From Corynebacterium mastitidis DSM 44356 (GTDB lineage: Bacteria > Actinomycetota > Actinomycetes > Mycobacteriales > Mycobacteriaceae), in NCBI RefSeq assembly GCF_000375365.1, contig NZ_AQXB01000006.1:150771-214770 (forward strand): DNA of 64,000 nt, in the 5' to 3' direction. The translations under genes were made by a program, and so were the position numbers. The first letter of the stretch is position 1. Every line of letters starts with the position of its first letter. Under the pieces are notes generated by a model. That model ran no database searches and was not told the origin of the DNA. It worked only from the letters and a program-made list of their open reading frames with translations. Shown piece by piece: positions 16,914 to 25,611 of this stretch.

Positions 16914-18254
16914 ATGACCGCCTCCGCTCCGGCCACACCGGCCACCATCTCGCTGACCTCCCGCGATCGCGCGCGCATCGTCACGGCCTCCACCGTGGGC
17001 ACCACCATCGAGTTCTACGACTTCTACGTCTACGCCACCGCCGCCGTCGCCGTGTTCCCCCACCTCTTCTTCCCCAAGTCCGAGGACCCCACGATCGGCC
17101 TGCTGGCCTCGTTCGCCACCTTCGGCCTCGCGTTCCTGGCCCGCCCTCTGGGTTCCATCGTGTTCGGACACTTCGGAGACGTCGTGGGACGCAAGGCCAC
17201 GCTGGTCTTTGCCCTGCTCACCATGGGCATCGCCACCTTCCTCATCGGCATGCTGCCCACCTACCAGCAGGTGGGCATCCTCGCCCCCGCCCTGCTGGCG
17301 CTCATGCGCTTCTGCCAGGGCCTGGGGCTGGGCGGGGAATGGTCCGGGGCCGCGCTGCTGGCCACGGAAACCGCAGAGGAGGGCAAGCGGGCCTGGGCCG
17401 CGATGTGGCCGCAGCTCGGCGCACCCTTCGGCTTCCTCCTGGCCAACGGGCTCTTCCTGATCCTGGTCACCGCCTTCGACTACACCAACGGAGACCTCAC
17501 CAATCCCTTCATGGTGTGGGGCTGGCGCATCCCCTTCCTGGCCTCGGCCGTGATGGTCGCGGTGGGGCTCTACGTGCGCCTGCGGCTGGAGGAGACCCCG
17601 GTGTTCCAGCAGGCCATCGACCGCGATCAGCGCGTGACCTCTCCCCTGCGCGAGGTGTTCCTCACCGCCGTCGGCCCCCTGTTCATCGGCACCTTCGTGA
17701 TGGTGGGCTGCTACACCCTCTTCTACCTGGTCACCACGTGGATCCTGTCCTACGGGATCAGCCCCACCGGCCTGGACTTCGCCTACACGGACTTCCTCAA
17801 GCTCCAGCTCGTCTCCATCTTCGCCTTCATCGCGGGCGTCCCGCTCTCCGGCTGGCTGGCGGACCGCGTCGGACGCAGGCCCACCCTGCTGTGGGTCACC
17901 GTGGCCATCATCGCCTTCAGCGCCACCTTCGCGCTGTTCCTCCAGGACGGCACCCCCGGCAGCGTGCTGGCCTTCCTCACCATCGGCATGTTCCTCATGG
18001 GCCTCATCTTCGGCCCCATGTCCGCCGTGCTACCGGAGCTCTTCCCCACCAACGTCCGCTACACGGGCTCCGGCATCTCCTACAACGCCGCGTCCATCCT
18101 GGGCGCCGCCATCGCCCCCTTCATCGCCACCGCCCTGGCGCAAAAGTTCGGCGTGGCCTCCGTGGGCGTCTACCTGGCGGGCGTCTCCGGCGTCTCGCTG
18201 CTCGCCATTCTCGCCATGCGGGAGACCCGCGAGCGGGACATGACGCGGATCTAG
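16914..18254 (+). CDS. MFS transporter, metabolite:H+ symporter (MHS) family
   Basis: This 446-residue protein has 12 predicted transmembrane helices. Typical MHS features are GTTIEFYDFYVYATAAVAVF in helix 1, the loop 2-3 motif GDVVGRKATLV, RFCQGLGLGGEWSGA in helix 4 and the second-half loop DRVGRRPTLLW. The family imports shikimate, proline/betaine, alpha-ketoglutarate or citrate with protons; the substrate is not decidable. The ATG at 16914 is chosen because AAAGG lies 10 nt upstream and the upstream in-frame extension is not membrane-like. It converges with, and overlaps by 4 bp, the cyclopropane-synthase-like gene. Confidence 0.88.
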   Translation: MTASAPATPATISLTSRDRARIVTASTVGTTIEFYDFYVYATAAVAVFPHLFFPKSEDPTIGLLASFATFGLAFLARPLGSIVFGHFGDVVGRKATLVFALLTMGIATFLIGMLPTYQQVGILAPALLALMRFCQGLGLGGEWSGAALLATETAEEGKRAWAAMWPQLGAPFGFLLANGLFLILVTAFDYTNGDLTNPFMVWGWRIPFLASAVMVAVGLYVRLRLEETPVFQQAIDRDQRVTSPLREVFLTAVGPLFIGTFVMVGCYTLFYLVTTWILSYGISPTGLDFAYTDFLKLQLVSIFAFIAGVPLSGWLADRVGRRPTLLWVTVAIIAFSATFALFLQDGTPGSVLAFLTIGMFLMGLIFGPMSAVLPELFPTNVRYTGSGISYNAASILGAAIAPFIATALAQKFGVASVGVYLAGVSGVSLLAILAMRETRERDMTRI

Positions 18255-19549
18255 CGCCCCCGGCGTCGGCGGTGCGTGAGGCTGAGCTGCACGGCGTCGA
18301 TCATGCCCAGGTCCAGCAGGGCGCGCCGCAGCGCAAACTGATACCGCCACAGGCGGCGAAAGACCTGGTCGAACCCGGCGGCGGCGGCCTCCCGCGAGTG
18401 GGCCTCGAAGCACTCGGACTGGAGCTTCAGCGCCAGCGAGTAGTGCTCCCCGAAGTGCCGCTGCCCCACCACCCGCAGCCGACTGGACTGGTCGGTGAGC
18501 CGGTAGACCTGCTCCATGCTGGGGTAATCCAGCCCCGGCCAGATGTAGGCGCGCAGCGCGTCCAGGCTGCGGCGGGCCGCCGCGCCGAACGCCTCCGTGC
18601 TCACGAGCGCCTGCACCCCGCAGTATCCGCCGGGACGCAGGGAGCGGTCCAGGCTGCCCACATACTCCCCGCGCTGCCGGGGGCTGAGCAGCTCCAGGTA
18701 CTCCGCGCTGACCACGGCCTCGGCGGGGGGCTGGACTCCCCCGGCCACCTCCGGCACCGCCAGCACCCGCCCCCGGGCACCGGCCAGGGTGAGCCGCTCC
18801 TCGATGGCCCCGGCGCAGGCCTCGTCGGCGGTCACCGCGCCCAGGTTCGCGCCCCGGCGCGAGGCCTCCAGCACCACCGCGGCGCCCGCCGCCGGGTATT
18901 CCACGGCGTCGGTGCCGCGCCGCACCTCGGCGGCGTCGAGAAGCGCCCGCACCACGCCCCGCTGCCCGGCGGCGAGGTCGGCGCGCTCCACCGCCACCGG
19001 AGGGGCCACGCGGGTGACGTCCACGAAGTGCGTCGCGGGCTCGCTGCCGTGCCCGGCGCCGCGCACAAAGCTGGGCACGGACTCGCGCACCGTGGTGGGC
19101 ACGCCGGACTCGAAGAGCCCGCCCATGAGGCTCATGCCGTCGGCGGAGGAAAACTCCACGAGGTCGGCGGGCAGCGCGCCGCCGTCGTAGCGCCCCGGCT
19201 CCACGGCCCCCCGATGGGGCTTGTAGTCCGCGCGCAGCAGCGCCAAGAGCACGGCGTGGAGGTCGGGGGCGTGCCACTCGCCCGCCATGTAGGATTCCGC
19301 CAGGCCGAGCCATCCCGAGGTGGCCAGGCGGTAGAAAAGCTCGTCGCGCTCCACCAGCAGCGCGGGGCGCTCGGATTCCAGCTCCAGGCCCGCGGCCTCG
19401 CAGGCGTCCGCGAACTCCGCCTCCGCGCGGCGGGCCCGACGGCGCATCCGCCAGTCCCGCTCCGTGGCCCCCAGCCCCGGCCACGCGTCCAGGTCGATGG
19501 CGTCGAGATGAGGGTGATGACGGTGCTGCCGGTGATGCCGATCCGCCAT
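18251..19549 (-). CDS. cyclopropane-fatty-acyl-phospholipid synthase homologue with degenerate SAM motif
   Basis: The protein has 432 residues. The C-terminal two thirds match the CFA/mycolic-acid cyclopropane synthase family: VVSAEYLELLSPRQRGEYV, LDRSLRPGGYCGVQAL, YIWPGLDYPSMEQV and FGEHYSLAL. The glycine-rich SAM loop (ExGxGWG in the family) reads EYPAAGA (about residues 217-223), so cofactor binding is doubtful. The N-terminus is unusually His-rich (MADRHHRQHRHHPHLDAID). In C. glutamicum a homologue (ufaA) also lies next to ndh and a permease. It may be an inactive or altered paralogue of a lipid methyltransferase. Confidence 0.78.
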   Translation of the reverse strand: MADRHHRQHRHHPHLDAIDLDAWPGLGATERDWRMRRRARRAEAEFADACEAAGLELESERPALLVERDELFYRLATSGWLGLAESYMAGEWHAPDLHAVLLALLRADYKPHRGAVEPGRYDGGALPADLVEFSSADGMSLMGGLFESGVPTTVRESVPSFVRGAGHGSEPATHFVDVTRVAPPVAVERADLAAGQRGVVRALLDAAEVRRGTDAVEYPAAGAAVVLEASRRGANLGAVTADEACAGAIEERLTLAGARGRVLAVPEVAGGVQPPAEAVVSAEYLELLSPRQRGEYVGSLDRSLRPGGYCGVQALVSTEAFGAAARRSLDALRAYIWPGLDYPSMEQVYRLTDQSSRLRVVGQRHFGEHYSLALKLQSECFEAHSREAAAAGFDQVFRRLWRYQFALRRALLDLGMIDAVQLSLTHRRRRGR

Positions 19550-19769
19550 TGCGCCTCCGTCCCCGTTAACCAGTACCGCTGAACCACGATACCGAGAACT
19601 CCGGCGGGAGCGCTAAACCAAAAATGCACGCCCCCATGTTTCTGTGTTTCGGTCCGAATGGGTGGATTCCTGTGGCCCCTACCCTGCCAAAGGTGAGGTA
19701 GCCGACTATCATCATCTGCTATCACTGCAAGAATCGCACCGCATGAGAAAACAGGAGCAGTAAAAGCGC

Positions 19770-21176
19770 ATGTCATCTTCCCAGAAGCCTTACCGCCCGG
19801 CTGGCGGACGCCACCACGTCGTCGTCATCGGCTCCGGGTTCGGCGGCCTTTTTGCCACGAAGGATCTCAAGGACGCCGACGTGGACGTCACCTTGATTGA
19901 TCGCGGCAACCACCACCTCTTCCAGCCGCTGCTGTACCAGGTGGCCACGGGCATCCTCTCCTCCGGGGAGATCGCCCCCTCCACCCGCCAGATCCTGGCC
20001 GGGCAGGAGAACGCCTCCGTGGTCAAGGGCGAGGTTACCGACATCGACATCGAGACCAAGACGGTGACCACCCACCTGGGCAACTACGAGCGCAGCTACG
20101 AATACGACTCCCTCATCATCGCCGCCGGCGCGGGGCAGTCCTACTTTGGCAACGACCACTTTGCCCAGTACGCCCCCGGCATGAAGACGCTGGACGACGC
20201 CCTGGAGATCCGCGCCCGCATCATCGGCGCCTTCGAGCGCGCGGAGCTGACCTCCGACCCCGCCGAGCGGGAGCGCCTGCTCACCTTCGTGATCGTGGGC
20301 GCCGGGCCCACCGGCGTGGAGCTGGCGGGCCAGCTCGCGGAGATGGCGCACCGCACGCTCTCCGGCGAGTACCGCAACTTCTCCACCGACTCCGCCAAGA
20401 TCCTGCTTCTCGACGGCGCCCCCCAGGTGCTGCCGCCCTTTGGCAAGCGCCTGGGCCGCAAGGCCCAGCGCCAGCTCGAGAAGCTGGGTGTGGAGGTCAA
20501 GCTCGGCGCGATGGTCACCAACGTGGACGAGACCTCGGTGACCTACAAGGCCGGCGAGGAGGAGCACACCATCGAGAGCTACACCAAGATCTGGTCGGCC
20601 GGCGTGGCGGCCTCCCCGCTGGGCAAGCTCGTGGCGGATCAGGCCGGCGTGGAGGTGGACCGCGCGGGGCGCGTCCAGGTCAACCCGGACCTCACCGTGG
20701 GCGAGCACAAGAACGTGTTCGTCATCGGGGACATGATGGGCCTCAACCGCCTGCCGGGCGTGGCCCAGACCGCCATCCAGACCGGCCAGTACGCCGCCGA
20801 GCAGATCGCCGCCGAGGTCGAGGGCGAGCAGAAGCCGGAGAACCGCGAGCCCTTCGAGTACTTTGACAAGGGCTCCATGGCCACGATCTCCCGCTTCTCC
20901 GCCGTGGTGAAGATGGGCAAGGTCGAGGTCAGCGGCTTCATCGGCTGGGTGCTGTGGCTGGCCGTGCACGTGATGTACCTGGTGGGCTTCCGCAACCGCC
21001 TGGTGGCGGCCTTCGCCTGGGGCCTCAACGCGCTGTCCCGCAAGCGCTGGAACCTGGCCACCACCCGCCAGCAGCTCCACGGCCGCAACGGCCTGAACAA
21101 GCTCAACGGGCTCGTGGGCTCGGACGCGGACTTCCCCATCGAGGTGCGCGATACCCGCCGCTTCGGGGAGAAGTAA
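19770..21176 (+). CDS. ndh: type II NADH dehydrogenase (non-proton-pumping)
   Basis: This 468-residue flavoprotein has the FAD dinucleotide fold VVVIGSGFGGLFATKDL near the N-terminus, the NADH-binding FVIVGAGPTGVELAGQLAE (about residue 175), and NVFVIGDMMGLNRLPGVAQ as the second FAD motif. A C-terminal amphipathic or membrane-associated region (SGFIGWVLWLAVHVMYLVGF) anchors it to the membrane. It feeds electrons from NADH to menaquinone; corynebacteria lack complex I and rely on it. TATCAT at 19707-19712 is a candidate -10 in the 220-bp region shared with the divergent gene. Confidence 0.95.
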   Translation: MSSSQKPYRPAGGRHHVVVIGSGFGGLFATKDLKDADVDVTLIDRGNHHLFQPLLYQVATGILSSGEIAPSTRQILAGQENASVVKGEVTDIDIETKTVTTHLGNYERSYEYDSLIIAAGAGQSYFGNDHFAQYAPGMKTLDDALEIRARIIGAFERAELTSDPAERERLLTFVIVGAGPTGVELAGQLAEMAHRTLSGEYRNFSTDSAKILLLDGAPQVLPPFGKRLGRKAQRQLEKLGVEVKLGAMVTNVDETSVTYKAGEEEHTIESYTKIWSAGVAASPLGKLVADQAGVEVDRAGRVQVNPDLTVGEHKNVFVIGDMMGLNRLPGVAQTAIQTGQYAAEQIAAEVEGEQKPENREPFEYFDKGSMATISRFSAVVKMGKVEVSGFIGWVLWLAVHVMYLVGFRNRLVAAFAWGLNALSRKRWNLATTRQQLHGRNGLNKLNGLVGSDADFPIEVRDTRRFGEK

Positions 21177-21221
21177 TTCCCCCTCCCCCCTCTATCCCTT
21201 CTGCTAGCCTGAACGCAGGCA

Positions 21222-21287
21222 AACGGGGTGCGCCGTGGCGCTGAGATCATACCCGTGGAACCTGCTCTAGTTCGGACTAGCGAAGGG
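21222..21287 (+). promoter_or_regulatory. TPP riboswitch (THI element)
   Basis: The conserved aptamer pieces appear in order: ACGGGGTGC at 21223-21231, GCTGAGA at 21239-21245, ATACCCGT then GAACCTG at about 21249-21264, and the closing GCGAAGGGA at 21280-21288. The ThiD-TenA start codon (GTG, 21296) is only a few bases on, and the apparent Shine-Dalgarno AAGGGA is part of the aptamer's 3' strand. Thiamine pyrophosphate would therefore be expected to block translation initiation. Confidence 0.92.
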
Positions 21288-21295
21288 ATTTTGTC

Positions 21296-22798
21296 GTGAT
21301 ACCGCGCGTATTGACCATCGCCGGAACCGACCCCACCGGGGGCGCGGGCATCCAGGCGGACATCAAGGCCATCTCCGAGGCCGGGGGCTTTCCCCTCTCC
21401 GTGACCACGGCGCTGGTGGCGCAGAACACCCGCGGCGTCCGGGCCGTGCACACCCCGCCCCGGGACTTCCTGCTCGCCCAGCTCGACGCCGTGTTTGACG
21501 ACGTCTCCGTGGACGCCGTCAAGATCGGCATGCTGGGCACCGCGGACACCATCGACGCCGTGGCCTCCTACCTGCGCGCGCACCCCGTCTCCCCGGTGGT
21601 GCTCGACCCGGTGATGGTGGCCACCAGCGGGGATCGCCTGCTCGACCGCGAGGCCGAGGACGCCCTGCGCGGGCTGTGCGCGCAGGCGGACGTGGTCACG
21701 CCCAACCTCGCGGAGCTGGCCGTGCTGGCCGGTTCCGCCCCGGCGCGCACCCTGGAGGAGGCCGTGGCGCAGGCCCGGCCCCTGGCGCGGGCGTGGAACA
21801 CCGCTTTCGTGGTCAAGGGCGGGCACCTGGACGCCCGCCACGCGGACAACGCCCTGGTGACCCCCGATTCCGTGACCCGCGTGCCCTGCCCGAGGATCAC
21901 CACCCGCCACACCCACGGCACCGGGTGCTCCCTCTCCTCCAGCCTGGCCGCCCGCCTGGTGCTGGACGCCAGCCCCGCCGCCGCGCTGCGGTGGTCCACG
22001 CGCTGGCTGGTGGAGGCCATCCGGCACGGGGGTGATCTACAGGTGGGCACCGGCAACGGCCCAGTGGATCACTGCCACCGCAGCCGCCGCCTGAGCGCCG
22101 CGGCCTGCGCCGAGCCCTGGCCGCTGCCCACGGCCTTCTCCCCGTGCCCGGAGCCGGACGATTCCTGGGCCGTGGGTCCGTGGACGCGCGCGCTGTGGCG
22201 GCTGGCACGGGAGCCGCTGGGGCAAACCTACGCGCTCTCCTTCCTCGAGGAGCTAGAGGCGGGCACCCTGCCGCGCGAGGACTTCCTGTTCTACCTGGCG
22301 CAGGATGCCCACTACCTGCGCTCCTACTCCCGCACGCTGGCCGGGGTGGCGTCGCGCTGCAGGCACCCCGAGCACGCGGCGCGCTGGGCGCGCAGCGCCG
22401 CCGTATGCGTGGAGGAGGAGGCCCAGCTCCACCGCGAGCTGCTCGGGCACGGCGGCACCGAGGCGGTGGAGGTCTCGCCCGTCACGCTGGCCTATACCTC
22501 GTTTCTGGCCGCCGAGCGCTCCTACCCGGAGGCGGCCGCGGCGGTGCTTCCCTGCTTCTGGCTCTACGCCCACATCGGGCTGCGCCTGCGCGGCGCGGTG
22601 ACCCCGGATCACCCCTACGCCCCGTGGCTCTCGGCCTACGGCGACGACGCCTTCATAGCGGAGGCCCGAGCCGCCATCGGCCGGGTGGAGCACGCCCTCT
22701 CCGAGGCCTCGGAGGCCCAGCGCCTCGGGGCCGCGCGGGCGTTCGTGGCCGCGTGCTACTTCGAGCGCGATTTCTTCCGGCAGGCCTCCTGCCGCTGA
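21296..22798 (+). CDS. thiD: ThiD-TenA fusion: HMP(-P) kinase / aminopyrimidine aminohydrolase
   Basis: The protein has 500 residues. Residues 1 to about 255 are a ThiD ribokinase-fold kinase (TIAGTDPTGGAGIQADIKA, VLDPVMVATSGDRL, HTHGTGCSLSS with the catalytic GTGCS loop), which phosphorylates hydroxymethylpyrimidine (phosphate). Residues from about 285 to the end form a TenA/thiaminase-II domain (FLFYLAQDAHYLRSYSRTLA, the CVEEEAQLH segment and PCFWLYAHIG), which salvages aminopyrimidines from degraded thiamine. The fusion joins salvage and activation of the pyrimidine half of thiamine. It stands directly behind a TPP riboswitch. Confidence 0.92.
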   Translation: MIPRVLTIAGTDPTGGAGIQADIKAISEAGGFPLSVTTALVAQNTRGVRAVHTPPRDFLLAQLDAVFDDVSVDAVKIGMLGTADTIDAVASYLRAHPVSPVVLDPVMVATSGDRLLDREAEDALRGLCAQADVVTPNLAELAVLAGSAPARTLEEAVAQARPLARAWNTAFVVKGGHLDARHADNALVTPDSVTRVPCPRITTRHTHGTGCSLSSSLAARLVLDASPAAALRWSTRWLVEAIRHGGDLQVGTGNGPVDHCHRSRRLSAAACAEPWPLPTAFSPCPEPDDSWAVGPWTRALWRLAREPLGQTYALSFLEELEAGTLPREDFLFYLAQDAHYLRSYSRTLAGVASRCRHPEHAARWARSAAVCVEEEAQLHRELLGHGGTEAVEVSPVTLAYTSFLAAERSYPEAAAAVLPCFWLYAHIGLRLRGAVTPDHPYAPWLSAYGDDAFIAEARAAIGRVEHALSEASEAQRLGAARAFVAACYFERDFFRQASCR

Positions 22799-22868
22799 TT
22801 GTGTGTGCACTCACCCGAGGCTCTACAGTGTCATAGGAATTACCCACTCAAGAGCAAGGACGCTTCCT

Positions 22869-24110
22869 ATGGCTACTCCCACGCAGCGCCCGCCGCGCGG
22901 CCTCGATGCTAGCTGGACCATCTCCCTGTTTGGCACCGCCGTGGGTGCCGGCATCCTCTTCCTGCCCATCAACGCGGGCAGCTCCGGCGTGTGGCCGCTG
23001 CTCGTGGCCACGCTGCTCATCGGCCCGATGACGTACTTCTCCCACCGCGCCCTGGCCCGCATGGTGTGCGTGTCCCCGCGCAAGGGGGAGGACATCACGG
23101 TGGTGGCGCGCGATTACTTCGGGGAGAAGATCGGCTGGGTGATCACCCTGCTGTACTTCGCGGCCATCTACCCCATCGTGCTCATCTACGGGGTGAGCAT
23201 CACCAACACGGTGGACAGCCTGATCGTCAACCAGCTCGGGGGGCCCTCCATCCCCCGGGCGCTGCTGTCCGGGCTGCTCGTGGGGGCCATGACGCTGGTG
23301 CTGGTCTTTGGGCAAAAGCTCATGCTGGCGGTCACGCAGGTGCTGGTGTATCCGTTGATCTTCCTGCTGGGGGCCATCTCCCTCTACCTGATCCCCTCCT
23401 GGGACCTGCAGGGATTCTTCGGGGCCCCGGGCAAGGGGGTGTGGGCCACCGCCGCCGCGGTGTGGCTGGTGATCCCGGTCCTCGTCTTTGCCTTCAACCA
23501 CTCCCCCGCCATCTCCCAGTTCTCCCTGGCCATGCAGCGCAACCACGGGGACAAGGCCACGCGCCGGGCCTCCGTGGTGCTGGCCTACACGGCCGTCCTG
23601 CTCACGGTGTTCACCATGTTCTTCGTCTGGTCCTGCTCCCTGGCGCTGGGCACGGAGGGCCTGGCGGCGGCCCGCGAGGCCAACCTGCCCGTGCTCTCCT
23701 ACATGGCCAACGTGTTCGATAACCCGGTGCTCTCCTACCTGGCGCCCGTCATCGCCATCGCGGCCATCGTCTCCTCCTACTTCGGCCACGTCCTCGGCGC
23801 GGCGGAGGGCGCGGAGAGCATCGTGCGCGGGATCGCCCGGCGCGATCTTCCCGCCCGCCCCCTGACGCTGGGCGTGTACGCCTTCATCTTCCTGACCACC
23901 TGGCTGGCTGCCATCGTCAACCCCAGCGTGCTGGATCTCATCGAGACGCTCTCCGGCCCCGTGATCGCCGCGCTGCTCTACCTGATGCCCATGTACGCCA
24001 TCTCCAAGGTGCCCGCGCTGGCGCCGTATCGCGGCCAGGCCTCCAACGTGTTCATCGTGATCTCCGGCCTGGTGGCCATCAGCGCCATCGTGTTCAAGAT
24101 CGTGGCCTAG
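22869..24110 (+). CDS. amino-acid transporter, HAAAP family (SdaC/serine-type)
   Basis: This 413-residue protein has about 11 hydrophobic segments. ASWTISLFGTAVGAGILFLP at the start of helix 1 and VFAFNHSPAISQFSLAM in the middle are typical of the hydroxy/aromatic amino-acid permease family, closest in style to the serine:H+ symporter SdaC. The ATG at 22869 is chosen because AAGGA lies 8-12 nt upstream and the preceding in-frame residues are not membrane-like. It appears to be monocistronic. Confidence 0.82.
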   Translation: MATPTQRPPRGLDASWTISLFGTAVGAGILFLPINAGSSGVWPLLVATLLIGPMTYFSHRALARMVCVSPRKGEDITVVARDYFGEKIGWVITLLYFAAIYPIVLIYGVSITNTVDSLIVNQLGGPSIPRALLSGLLVGAMTLVLVFGQKLMLAVTQVLVYPLIFLLGAISLYLIPSWDLQGFFGAPGKGVWATAAAVWLVIPVLVFAFNHSPAISQFSLAMQRNHGDKATRRASVVLAYTAVLLTVFTMFFVWSCSLALGTEGLAAAREANLPVLSYMANVFDNPVLSYLAPVIAIAAIVSSYFGHVLGAAEGAESIVRGIARRDLPARPLTLGVYAFIFLTTWLAAIVNPSVLDLIETLSGPVIAALLYLMPMYAISKVPALAPYRGQASNVFIVISGLVAISAIVFKIVA

Positions 24111-24185
24111 CCTCCTCCCCTAGCCGCCCCTCACCCCAGGCCCCAGCCGCGAGCCCCGCACAGCGGGACCGCCGCGCCGCCGGTG

Positions 24186-24191
24186 TATCGT
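24186..24191 (+). promoter_or_regulatory. -10 element TATCGT of a leaderless corA promoter
   Basis: TATCGT ends 8 nt before the ATG at 24200. This favours that ATG over the in-frame TTG at 24194. Confidence 0.45.
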
Positions 24192-24199
24192 CGTTGCCC

Positions 24200-25135
24200 A
24201 TGGACGTATGCCGTACCTTTCGCGGCGGTATCCCCGCCTCCGGCCCCGGGGACTTCACCTGGGTGGACCTAGAACACCCCTCGAGCGCGCGGATGCTCGA
24301 GGTGGCCCAGCGCTTTGGCCTCGACGAGCTGATCGTCGAGGACGCCGTGACCGCGCGCCAGCGGCCCAAGGTGGAGCGCTACGATGCCCACCTCTTCCTG
24401 GTGATCCGCACGGTGGCCTACACCGAGGAACCCAGCGATCCCCGCCAGATCATCCGCACCGGCGAGGTGCACATGGTCGTGGGCCCGGACTTTCTGCTCA
24501 CCGTGCGCCACGGGGCGCAGGTGGCGGGGCTGATCTCCGGCATGGATCGCCCGCTGGAGCTGGAGGATCACGGCCCCTTCAGCCTGGCGTGGCGGGCGGC
24601 GGACCTCATCGTGGAGGACTACGCCTCCATCGCGGACGAGCTGGAGCAGGACCTCAACGACCTGGAGGAGGCGGTGTTCAATCCCAGCTCGGACTTCCAC
24701 ATCGACGAGATCTATCAGCTCAAGCGCGAGGTCCTGGAGATGCGCCACAGCCTCGACCCCCTCCCCGCCGCGCTCCACGCGCTGCTCACCCGGCACCAGG
24801 ACCTGCTGAGCAAGGAGGTGCGCTCGTACTTCCGGGACGTGGCGGACAACGCGAACATCGCGCGCGATAGGGTGGTCAACTTCGACGAGCGCCTCTCCGC
24901 GCTCATCGACGCCGGGGCCGCCAAGATCTCCCTCCAGCAGAACCAGGACATGCGCAAGCTCTCCGTGCTGGTGGGCATGGTGGCCCTGCCCACCCTGATC
25001 GCGGGGATCTACGGCATGAACTTCGAGGACATGCCGGAGCTGCACTGGTCCTTCGGCTATCCCCTCGCCCTGGCCTCCATGGCGGCCTCGGTGCTGCTGG
25101 TGCTGTGGGTGTGCCGGCGGCGCGGCTGGGTCTAA
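24200..25135 (+). CDS. corA: CorA-family magnesium/cobalt transporter
   Basis: This 311-residue protein has an N-terminal cytoplasmic alpha/beta domain, a long helical stalk (about residues 140-245) and two C-terminal membrane helices. The pore signature GMN is present in IYGMNFEDMPEL (about residue 272), followed by the second helix and the basic tail CRRRGW. It forms a pentameric channel for Mg2+. It converges with the thioesterase gene, and the stop codons overlap. Confidence 0.92.
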   Translation: MDVCRTFRGGIPASGPGDFTWVDLEHPSSARMLEVAQRFGLDELIVEDAVTARQRPKVERYDAHLFLVIRTVAYTEEPSDPRQIIRTGEVHMVVGPDFLLTVRHGAQVAGLISGMDRPLELEDHGPFSLAWRAADLIVEDYASIADELEQDLNDLEEAVFNPSSDFHIDEIYQLKREVLEMRHSLDPLPAALHALLTRHQDLLSKEVRSYFRDVADNANIARDRVVNFDERLSALIDAGAAKISLQQNQDMRKLSVLVGMVALPTLIAGIYGMNFEDMPELHWSFGYPLALASMAASVLLVLWVCRRRGWV

Positions 25136-25566
25136 ACGGTCATGGTGCGCAGCTTGCCCAGCGCCACCAGCGCGCCCTCGTGCTCCATGCGCACCTCCCA
25201 GAGCTGGGTGCGCCTGCCGCGCTGCAGCGCGGTTGCGCGCGCCACGATGGTGCCCTCGGTCACGGAGCGCAGGAAGTCGGTGGTGTTGTTGACGCCCACG
25301 ATGGGCAGCCCCTCCGAGGCCACCAGGGCCGCCAGGGAGGCCACGCCCTCCGTGAGCACGCAGTAGATCCCGCCGTGGACCAGCCCCATCGGCTGCTTGT
25401 GCCGCCCGTCCACCGCCATCTCGGCGCGCACCTCGTCCGGCCCCACGGCGGTAAAGCGGATGCCCAGGGCGGCCTCCGCGCCCTCCTGGGCGCCGTTGAT
25501 GATGTTCAGGGCCGCGGCGTCGAGCGGGCCCCGGGAGGCCCGCCGCATGAGTTCTTGAAAGTCCAT
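25132..25566 (-). CDS. hotdog-fold thioesterase, PaaI family
   Basis: This 144-residue single-domain hotdog protein has the conserved helix-capping signature QPMGLVHGGIYCVLTEGVAS followed by VGVNNTTDFLRSVTEGTIVA. The family hydrolyses acyl- or aryl-CoA thioesters. The ATG at 25566 begins MDFQELMRRASRG; the much longer open frame upstream is antisense to gnd and is not used. It is divergent from gnd, with 45 bp between the starts. Confidence 0.82.
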   Translation of the reverse strand: MDFQELMRRASRGPLDAAALNIINGAQEGAEAALGIRFTAVGPDEVRAEMAVDGRHKQPMGLVHGGIYCVLTEGVASLAALVASEGLPIVGVNNTTDFLRSVTEGTIVARATALQRGRRTQLWEVRMEHEGALVALGKLRTMTV

Positions 25567-25599
25567 CCCTCTATCCAAGCACCTGCGCACCCCTCGGGG

Positions 25600-25605
25600 T
25601 AGTCT
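25600..25605 (+). promoter_or_regulatory. -10 element TAGTCT of a leaderless gnd promoter
   Basis: TAGTCT ends 6 nt before the gnd ATG at 25612, and there is no Shine-Dalgarno. Confidence 0.5.
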
Positions 25606-25611
25606 TTTGGC

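Noticed and set aside
24194..24199. TTG at 24194 as the corA start
   Set aside because: Lies between the TATCGT hexamer and the expected transcription start; ATG at 24200 fits a leaderless message better.
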